From: an uncultured Collinsella sp.
GTDB taxonomy: Bacteria > Actinomycetota > Coriobacteriia > Coriobacteriales > Coriobacteriaceae
Length of the DNA: 10,737 bases
NCBI GenBank assembly: GCA_959601045.1
Contig: CAUGNZ010000047.1
Location: forward strand, 1 to 10,737
Reading direction: 5' to 3'
Shown here one piece after another: positions 6,176 through 10,737 of this stretch (position 1 is its first letter; each line of letters begins with the position of its first letter). Below the pieces are notes generated by a model. It was not told where the DNA came from, did no database searches, and was given only the letters and a program-made list of their open reading frames with translations. Both the position numbers and the translations under genes were made by a program.

Positions 6176-7393
6176 GTGTCTATGCGTACCGATGATTTTG
6201 ACTACAACCTTCCTGAGGAACTGATTGCCCAGGCTCCTGCCGAGCCGCGCGACTCCTGCCGCCTGCTGGTGGTGGATCGCAAAGGCTCCCAGGCGGGGAA
6301 GCCGCTGGAGCACGGCGGTACCGTTGAGCACCGCATCTTCCTCGACATCATCGACTATATCGAGCCGGGCGATGTGCTCGTCATCAACAAGACGCGTGTG
6401 ATGCCGGCCCGCCTGATCGGTCGCAAAGCCGGCTCGGGTGGCGTGGTCGAGACGCTGCTGCTCAAGCGCCGTGAGGATGTTGACCCGCTGGGCCACGTTT
6501 GGGAGTGCCTGGTCAAGCCGGGTAAGCGCCTGAAGCCCGGTGCTCAGATTGAGTATCGCGCCGGTGGCGCCCATGCGCCCGAGGGGGCTCCCGTGGTGCT
6601 GACGGCCGAGGTCATCGACTTTGTCACCGATAGCCGCGGAGGCCGTCTGGTGCGCTTTGAGCCGGCCGGCTGCAATGCCGCCGGCGAGCCGCGCACGCTC
6701 GACGAGGCCATTCATGCTGCCGGTCACGTGCCGCTGCCGCCCTACATTACCGATTACGAGGGCGATCCCGAGAAGTACCAGACCGTCTACGCCATGAAGG
6801 AGGAGCACTCGGCTGCCGCTCCTACGGCGGGTCTGCACTTTACCCCCGAGCTCATGGCCGCTATCGAGGCCAAGGGCGCGAAGTTTGCCGCCGTCGAGCT
6901 CGAGGTGGGTATTGATACCTTCCGTCTGGTGGAGGAGGACGACCCCACGCAGCACGTCATGCACACCGAGCGCTACCACGTGTCACAGGAGGTTGTCGAC
7001 GCCGTGCATAAGGCGAAGGCCGAGGGGCACCGCGTGATCGCCGTCGGCACCACCGCAGTACGCTCGCTCGAGAGCGCCTTTGACGCTGAGGCACCGGTGT
7101 CTGATCCGGCCGTGACGGCGCGCTATTTTGAGGGCCGCGAGGATGGGGCCGACACGCTCGGCCGCGGCGACATCGTGGTGCGCGAGAACGCGACGACGCA
7201 GCTCTACCTCATGCCCGGCTCGACCTATCACGTGGTCGACGCGCTGATCACGAACTTCCACGTGCCGCGCTCCACGCTCATGATGCTCGTGAGCGCACTT
7301 GCCACCCGCGACCAGATCATGGATGCCTATGCCGCCGCCATCGAGGAGCGCTACCGCTTCTTTAGCTTTGGCGACGCCATGCTCATTTTGTAG
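6176..7393 (+). CDS. queA: S-adenosylmethionine:tRNA ribosyltransferase-isomerase QueA
   Basis: A 405-residue cytoplasmic enzyme that moves the ribosyl part of SAM onto preQ1 at tRNA position 34, forming epoxyqueuosine, the substrate of QueH encoded just upstream. Characteristic stretches are FDYNLPEELIAQAPAEPRD (8-26), GDVLVINKTRVMPARL (65-80), AGHVPLPPYI (182-191), AAAPTAGLHFT (213-223), GIDTFRLV (245-252), ERYHVS (265-270), GTTAVRSLES (291-300), ITNFHVPRSTLMMLVSA (358-374) and RYRFFSFGDAMLIL (392-405). It is longer than E. coli QueA (about 356 aa), with extra residues near 35-52, 126-140 and 300-345. I chose GTG 6176 because AAGGAG (6162-6167) lies 8 nt upstream; the ATG at 6182 is too far away. 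No preQ1 riboswitch is apparent before queH or queA. The last base of the stop codon is the first base of a 13-bp hairpin. Confidence 0.97.
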   Translation: MSMRTDDFDYNLPEELIAQAPAEPRDSCRLLVVDRKGSQAGKPLEHGGTVEHRIFLDIIDYIEPGDVLVINKTRVMPARLIGRKAGSGGVVETLLLKRREDVDPLGHVWECLVKPGKRLKPGAQIEYRAGGAHAPEGAPVVLTAEVIDFVTDSRGGRLVRFEPAGCNAAGEPRTLDEAIHAAGHVPLPPYITDYEGDPEKYQTVYAMKEEHSAAAPTAGLHFTPELMAAIEAKGAKFAAVELEVGIDTFRLVEEDDPTQHVMHTERYHVSQEVVDAVHKAKAEGHRVIAVGTTAVRSLESAFDAEAPVSDPAVTARYFEGREDGADTLGRGDIVVRENATTQLYLMPGSTYHVVDALITNFHVPRSTLMMLVSALATRDQIMDAYAAAIEERYRFFSFGDAMLIL

Positions 7394-7421
7394 GTTACGG
7401 CGTTTTACAAACGCCGTAACC
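7393..7421 (+). terminator. Hairpin H1 of a two-hairpin repeat, after queA
   Basis: A perfect 13-bp stem (GGTTACGGCGTTT, 7393-7405, with its complement at 7409-7421) closes on a 3-nt loop TAC. The stem starts inside the queA stop codon. The same stem follows the SDR gene at 10625-10652. No strong T tract follows, so it may be a 3'-end stabiliser or a repeat rather than a classical terminator. Confidence 0.7.
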
Positions 7422-7438
7422 GGCCGACGCTGCAAACC

Positions 7439-7526
7439 CCCCTAAGCGGCAATCTGACGTTCAATCGTCGGGCATGACCAGAAGGTCAATGCCCCCCTCT
7501 TTCACGTCACCTTGCTCGCTTAGGGG
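7439..7526. repeat. Long-range inverted repeat CCCCTAAGCG/CGCTTAGGGG
   Basis: CCCCTAAGCG at 7439-7448 pairs perfectly with CGCTTAGGGG at 7517-7526. The 68 nt between them hold a small GACG/CGTC stem and hairpin H2, so the transcript could form a closed multi-stem structure. The downstream copy after the SDR gene does not show this outer pairing within the window. Confidence 0.5.
7470..7494 (+). terminator. Hairpin H2 of the two-hairpin repeat, after queA
   Basis: GGGCAT/ATGCCC plus GACC/GGTC with an AGAA tetraloop and one bulged A at 7488. It is followed by CCCTCTTTC. The tip is identical to that of the hairpin at 10695-10735, while an outer pair differs in a compensated way (G-C here, C-G there), which supports a conserved RNA fold. 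Confidence 0.6.
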
Positions 7527-7554
7527 CGTTTTCGCTGACTTCGCCAAAGCATCG

Positions 7555-7593
7555 GCAGGTACTCATTGGGGACGTACTTAAATGAGTGCCTGC
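7555..7593. repeat. Palindrome 1 (13-bp arms)
   Basis: GCAGGTACTCATT (7555-7567) pairs with AATGAGTGCCTGC (7581-7593), with one G-T pair. The loop is GGGGACGTACTTA. The left arm and loop together read ACTCATTGGGGACGTACTT, nearly the same as one arm of palindrome 3. Confidence 0.65.
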
Positions 7594-7596
7594 AGA

Positions 7597-7664
7597 ATGA
7601 GAGTGGATAATCTCCCGTTTTTGGCCTGCTTGGGGGCTCAAAGTGGGAGATTATCCACTCTCGT
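7597..7664. repeat. Palindrome 2 (20-bp arms)
   Basis: Arms at 7597-7616 and 7645-7664 pair along 20 bp with one G-T pair; the inner 17 bp (AGAGTGGATAATCTCCC) are perfect. The loop is 28 nt. The arm sequence is unrelated to those of palindromes 1 and 3. Confidence 0.7.
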
Positions 7665-7672
7665 CATTGGGC

Positions 7673-7728
7673 TAGTCGTTGGGGACGTTCTTGTTTGACT
7701 GGTCGTTTAAGAACGTCCCCAATGACTA
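7673..7728. repeat. Palindrome 3 (20-bp arms, GGGGACGTTCTT core)
   Basis: Arms at 7673-7692 and 7709-7728 pair along 20 bp with one G-T pair; TTGGGGACGTTCTT is perfect. The loop is 16 nt. The outer minus-strand edge reads AAGTAGTCATTGGGGACG, matching the short motif after other genes. GGGGACG-type palindromes resemble, from memory, REP sequences associated with IS200-like (RAYT) transposases. No transposase is present here. Confidence 0.65.
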
Positions 7729-7745
7729 CTTGCTTGGCGGCTGGT

Positions 7746-9527
7746 TTACTTGCTTGCGAACAGCCAGACTAGGATGATTACCAGGATTGCGGCGACGATG
7801 CAGACGATGGCGCCGGTGAATTTGATGCGTGAGTCGCGGGTACGTTCGCGCACCGCGTCCTCGGTGGCCTCGAGCTGGGCGACTTCTCGCTCGGTCTCGG
7901 CGTGTTCGGCTTTGTCTCGGGCCAAGGATCCTGCAAGCGACTCAGTGATCTCTGGGTGGTCGTGCACTTCGGTCGCCTGTTCGATGATCGACTGCGCATG
8001 TGCGGCATCTGCTTGGGCGTTGGCGATGGTCTGCTCCTGCTCGCGGCGTGCCTTGTCCTCCGCGGCGATCTTCTCGCGCAGTTCGCGCTGACGAGTCGCG
8101 GCGGCGGTCTTCGCCGTCTGCAGCTCGTCGCGCGCGGCATCGGCTTCGGTCGTCACGGCTTGGTGCGCGCGTTTTGCGTCGGCGATAGGGGCTTGAGCCT
8201 GCTCGACGGCCTGCTCGGCTGCGGCAAGCGAGTGCTCAAGGTCGGCGGTGATGCGCGGGACATCTTCTTCGGCTTTACGCAGGGCATCTGCCGTGTCGGA
8301 GATCTGCATCGAGAGCTCGCTGGTGCGCACCGTATAGTTGGCGGGATTTGCCGAGGGATTGCGTTGCAGCTCGGCATACTCATGACGCAGCGTCTCGAGC
8401 TGGGCGCGCGTGGCGTCGACGGTTTGTTGTGCGGCGGCAATGCCGGCGTCTCGCTCGGCCTTCACCTTGTCGCGGATGCGCTTGGAATCCTCAAGACGTC
8501 GAACGAGGCGGTTGCCGGTCTCGCGCGAGCTCGCCTCGCGGGCCTCCACGGCGTCGAGCGCGGCCTTCAGACGGAGCTCAGCCGCGTCATCCTCTGTCTT
8601 CATTTGTTCGAGCTGACCCTTGAGCTCTGTCGCTTTGGCGGCGTGGGTATCACGGTCAATCTCGGCGGCCGCAGCGGTCTTTTGTGCCGTGGCGATTGCC
8701 TGGCGCTGGTCGGCGATGATCTGATCGTAGCGGCCTGCGATGTCCTGGCGCGTCTCGAGCTCCTCTGCCTGGTCGGCGATGCGCTGCTCAAGCTCGGACA
8801 GGTGGGCGCGGGCATCGGCGAGTGCCTTCTTGGCGGCGTTCATCTCGCGCATGGCCGACGCGCCCTGGGCGATAAAAGTGCCCACGGCGTTCGCGGTGTT
8901 CGAGACGGCGGTCCCCAGATCGCGGCTCGCGGCGGGGGAGTGCGGGGCGGTCGGTCGAGCGGTGTCGGCAGCGTCCGCATCGGTAGCCTGCGGCGCGGCG
9001 ATATTGCCGGTGCCGCCTTCGATCACGGAAAAGCCCGCTGCGTGTGGGTCGACCGCGTCGGTGCCGATCGTGGGGTGCTCGAGTTGCAGGAACGAGGGCA
9101 TGGTGCTGCCCTGGTCGGCAACCGGGGTCTCGCCGGGCACAAACGTCGAGGCGGCCTCGGCAGCTTCCTCTTCCTCGGCGTCGACATCGGCATCGGCGAC
9201 AGCGTCTTTCATCGCTTTGACGGCATCCATCATGGAGTCCATGACGGCGTCGAGCTCTTCTTCCGAAGACACCTCGATGGGGCCTGCTGCTTGCGGAGCG
9301 TTCTCAGCCTTGGGCTCAGTATCGCTCGGGTCCGGCTGCTCTAGCTGCTCTTCTTTGTCTTGCTCTGCGGCGACATTTGCGTCTGCGGCCTCGTCTGCGG
9401 CGGCAGGAGCCTCCTCGACAGCGGCATCAATGCCGCCATCGCTTCTGGTGGAAGTATCGCAGTCGTCAATGGTGTCTGCGGAATTATCAATATGCTGTTG
9501 AGTCTGGGGGTCCAGCTCGTCTGTCAT
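7746..9527 (-). CDS. Acidic coiled-coil protein with C-terminal membrane anchor
   Basis: 593 residues from ATG 9527, chosen because AGGAG lies 9 nt upstream (3 nt from the alternative ATG at 9533). Three regions are visible. Residues 1-200 are Ala/Asp/Glu-rich, low in complexity and probably disordered. Residues about 226-565 are a long heptad-like coiled coil rich in A, E, Q, R and K, interrupted near 389-400 (RNPSANPANYTV). Residues 570-590 form one hydrophobic helix (TGAIVCIVAAILVIILVWLF) followed only by ASK. There is no signal peptide, so the bulk should sit in the cytoplasm, tail-anchored. The architecture suggests a membrane-bound scaffold or spacer; I recognise no family and no enzyme motif. 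It is convergent with queA and divergent from the SDR gene. The opposite-strand open frame at 7902-9344 is a composition artefact. Confidence 0.88.
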   Translation of the reverse strand: MTDELDPQTQQHIDNSADTIDDCDTSTRSDGGIDAAVEEAPAAADEAADANVAAEQDKEEQLEQPDPSDTEPKAENAPQAAGPIEVSSEEELDAVMDSMMDAVKAMKDAVADADVDAEEEEAAEAASTFVPGETPVADQGSTMPSFLQLEHPTIGTDAVDPHAAGFSVIEGGTGNIAAPQATDADAADTARPTAPHSPAASRDLGTAVSNTANAVGTFIAQGASAMREMNAAKKALADARAHLSELEQRIADQAEELETRQDIAGRYDQIIADQRQAIATAQKTAAAAEIDRDTHAAKATELKGQLEQMKTEDDAAELRLKAALDAVEAREASSRETGNRLVRRLEDSKRIRDKVKAERDAGIAAAQQTVDATRAQLETLRHEYAELQRNPSANPANYTVRTSELSMQISDTADALRKAEEDVPRITADLEHSLAAAEQAVEQAQAPIADAKRAHQAVTTEADAARDELQTAKTAAATRQRELREKIAAEDKARREQEQTIANAQADAAHAQSIIEQATEVHDHPEITESLAGSLARDKAEHAETEREVAQLEATEDAVRERTRDSRIKFTGAIVCIVAAILVIILVWLFASK

Positions 9528-9560
9528 AGGCATGTGCTCCTCATCGTTGTTTGTCACCCT

Positions 9561-9566
9561 ATGATA
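9561..9566 (-). promoter_or_regulatory. -10 candidate TATCAT for the coiled-coil gene
   Basis: On the minus strand TATCAT lies 33 nt before the ATG at 9527, which would give a leader of about 27 nt carrying the AGGAG site. No -35 hexamer is recognisable at the usual spacing. Confidence 0.3.
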
Positions 9567-9784
9567 AAGTCTCGCGCCGACATCCCGCGCGCTGCAGCAA
9601 AGTTTCAAAACGTGTTCGATGGCTCGCGTCGATAGCAAAAACTCGGCCACTTTATCCAGTTTGTACTTGACATTCCCTTCGCCGAAAGACGTTGCGCCGT
9701 TCGCCTGCCATGGGCTTTATTTTTCGCTTGAACCCGCTAAAGTTGCATTTCAGCTTTTGGCGCGTGAAGTTGGATGCGCGCAGT

Positions 9785-9802
9785 CGACGGGCAGGCCCGT
9801 CG
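9785..9802 (+). promoter_or_regulatory. Hairpin/palindrome in the leader of the SDR gene
   Basis: CGACGGG (9785-9791) pairs perfectly with CCCGTCG (9796-9802) around a CAGG loop, about 8 nt before the ribosome-binding site AAAGGA (9810-9815). It could be a leader-RNA hairpin or an operator. The rest of the 294-bp divergent gap (9528-9821) is AT-richer; it holds a perfect TTGACA at 9667-9672 without a matching -10, and no convincing gene. Confidence 0.4.
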
Positions 9803-9821
9803 CGATTTGAAAGGACTTTGT

Positions 9822-10622
9822 ATGGGACTTTTCACTGGTAAGACCGTGATCGTTACCGGCGGCGGCAAGGCCACGCTTAAGGACGGCTCCGCTGGTTCCA
9901 TCGGCTACGGCATCGATATCGCTTTTGCCAAGGAGGGCGCAAACCTCGTCATCACCGGCCGCAACGTCGCCAAGCTCGAGGCCGCCAAGGAATCCCTCGA
10001 GGCCGAGTACGGTGTCAAGGTTCTGCCTGTTCAGGCCGATGTTTCTGCTGGTCAGGACAACGAGGCTGTCGTCCAGAACGTCATCGACAAGGCCATTGAG
10101 GAGTTCGGTCGCATCGACGCCGTCGTCAACAACGCTCAGGCCAGCGCCTCGGGCGTGACCATTGCCGATCACACCATGGATCAGTTTAACCTGGCCATTT
10201 ACTCTGGCCTGTATGCCACCTACCTGTACATGCAGAAGGCCTATCCGCACCTGAAGGAGACCAAGGGCTCCGTGGTCAACTTTGCTTCGGGCGCCGGCCT
10301 GTTTGGCAACTACGGCCAGTGCAGCTATGCCGCCGCCAAGGAAGGCATCCGTGGTCTGACTCGCGTTGCCGCCAACGAGTGGGGCAAGGACGGCATCAAC
10401 GTCAATATCGTTTGCCCGCTTGCTTGGACCGCCGCGCTCGAGAACTTCCAGGATGCCTATCCCGAGGCGTTCAAGGCCAACGTCCACATGCCGCCGGCAG
10501 GCCACTACGGCGACGTCGAGAAGGAAATCGGCCGCGTTGTCGTTCAGCTCTGCGGTCCCGACTTTAAGTATATGAACGGCGAGACCGTCACCCTCGAGGG
10601 TGGCATGGGCCAGCGTCCTTAG
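9822..10622 (+). CDS. Short-chain dehydrogenase/reductase (SDR) family oxidoreductase
   Basis: 266 residues from ATG 9822; AAAGGA lies 6 nt upstream, and an upstream in-frame extension to 9774 lacks a ribosome-binding site. The Rossmann fold starts at TGKTVIVTGGG (5-15). The cofactor loop is longer than usual, with about nine extra residues before GSIGYGI (25-31), similar to the SIxxGIA loop of enoyl reductases. ADVS (72-75), NNAQ (103-106), Ser156 in FASGAG, and Tyr169/Lys173 in SYAAAK give the SDR active site; the usual tetrad Asn is not evident (LYAT at 130-133). C-terminal ETVTLEGGMG (254-263) is typical of SDRs. Ile/Thr/Gly-Arg (44-47) after the second strand suggests NADP(H), weakly. 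The substrate cannot be read from the sequence; Coriobacteriia carry many SDRs, including bile-acid dehydrogenases, and this is not the 7-beta enzyme of C. aerofaciens as I remember it. A two-hairpin repeat follows directly. Confidence 0.93.
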   Translation: MGLFTGKTVIVTGGGKATLKDGSAGSIGYGIDIAFAKEGANLVITGRNVAKLEAAKESLEAEYGVKVLPVQADVSAGQDNEAVVQNVIDKAIEEFGRIDAVVNNAQASASGVTIADHTMDQFNLAIYSGLYATYLYMQKAYPHLKETKGSVVNFASGAGLFGNYGQCSYAAAKEGIRGLTRVAANEWGKDGINVNIVCPLAWTAALENFQDAYPEAFKANVHMPPAGHYGDVEKEIGRVVVQLCGPDFKYMNGETVTLEGGMGQRP

Positions 10623-10624
10623 GG

Positions 10625-10652
10625 GTTACGGCGTTTTACCAAACGCCGTAAC
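10625..10652 (+). terminator. Hairpin H1 of the two-hairpin repeat, after the SDR gene
   Basis: A perfect 12-bp stem GTTACGGCGTTT/AAACGCCGTAAC with loop TACC starts two bases after the SDR stop. The stem is identical to the one after queA, and GGCCGACGCTGC follows in both copies (7422-7433 and 10654-10665). Confidence 0.7.
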
Positions 10653-10694
10653 GGGCCGACGCTGCGCGGTCACCAGAGCGACAACTTGTCATTC

Positions 10695-10735
10695 AAAGAG
10701 GGCGGCATGACCAGAAGGTCTATGCCGTCCTCTTT
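10695..10735 (+). terminator. Hairpin H2 of the two-hairpin repeat, terminator-like, after the SDR gene
   Basis: Arms 10695-10712 and 10717-10735 form about 18 bp with one bulged T (10721), one G-T pair and an AGAA tetraloop. The base of the stem is AAAGAG/CTCTTT, giving an A tract on one side and a T tract on the other, as in a bidirectional intrinsic terminator. The tip CATGACC-AGAA-GGTC matches hairpin H2 after queA. Confidence 0.7.
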
Positions 10736-10737
10736 TC

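Larger units (their letters stand above)
7394..7745 (+). other. Repeat-dense convergent intergenic region without genes
   Basis: These 352 bp between queA (plus) and the coiled-coil gene (minus) contain no credible coding frame. They are packed with inverted repeats: hairpins H1 and H2 of the two-hairpin element, a 10-bp long-range pairing around H2, and three consecutive palindromes at 7555-7593, 7597-7664 and 7673-7728. Confidence 0.8.

Noticed and set aside
6152..6979. 275-codon minus-strand frame opposite queA
   Set aside because: Antisense shadow of an unambiguous queA gene.
7555..7728. Possible CRISPR array
   Set aside because: The three units are palindromes of different sequence and size, not direct repeats with regular spacers, and no cas genes are near.
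7902..9344. 480-codon open frame on the plus strand opposite the coiled-coil gene
   Set aside because: The minus-strand frame has a good ribosome-binding site, coherent acidic/coiled-coil/membrane regions and a C-terminal anchor; the plus-strand product is compositionally odd and without motifs.
9667..9672. Perfect TTGACA as the -35 box of the SDR promoter
   Set aside because: No -10 hexamer is found 16-18 nt downstream (the bases there read CGTTGC), so the match alone does not support a promoter.
9619..9810. 63-codon plus-strand frame upstream of the SDR gene
   Set aside because: No ribosome-binding site, no recognisable features, and it covers the likely promoter and leader of the SDR gene.
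9750..10505. 251-codon minus-strand frame opposite the SDR gene
   Set aside because: Antisense shadow; the plus strand encodes a full SDR with YxxxK and a ribosome-binding site.

Overview
The window looks like the chromosome of a high-GC actinobacterium of the Coriobacteriia, most likely Collinsella or a close relative. This rests on base composition, the protein set and short GGGACG-type intergenic repeats that I associate with that group. It is a judgement from memory, not a database match. I see no phage genes, intact transposase, CRISPR array, tRNA or rRNA.

Layout. Positions 1-1066 (minus) hold a conserved TIM-barrel-like protein of unknown function, cut by the window edge. A 56-residue single-pass membrane protein follows on plus (1258-1428). 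On minus, 1453-2556 encodes a NOL1/NOP2/Sun-type RNA m5C methyltransferase, and 2616-4766, just upstream of it in transcription, encodes a methionyl-tRNA-synthetase-like class I synthetase. Three plus-strand genes follow: a DUF3267-type membrane metalloprotease (4899-5468), queH (5530-6111) and queA (6176-7393). A repeat-dense convergent gap (7394-7745) separates queA from a minus-strand gene (7746-9527) for an acidic, coiled-coil, tail-anchored membrane protein. A divergent plus-strand SDR oxidoreductase (9822-10622) ends the window.

How the genes work together. A tRNA/rRNA theme runs through the middle: QueA and QueH catalyse the last two steps of queuosine formation on tRNA, the NOP2-type enzyme methylates RNA cytosines, and the synthetase-like protein is built to charge tRNA. 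The other genes show no clear functional link.

The least explained material lies in two places. First, the synthetase-like protein keeps the fold, the HxGH signature, a zinc knuckle and the apparent CAU-anticodon-reading residues, but the residues lining the methionine pocket and the KMSKS loop are changed. Second, the intergenic DNA carries a two-hairpin element found directly after the stop codons of both queA and the SDR gene, three tandem long palindromes, and a short AAGTAGTC...GGGACG motif that recurs in at least four gaps, twice overlapping a stop codon.
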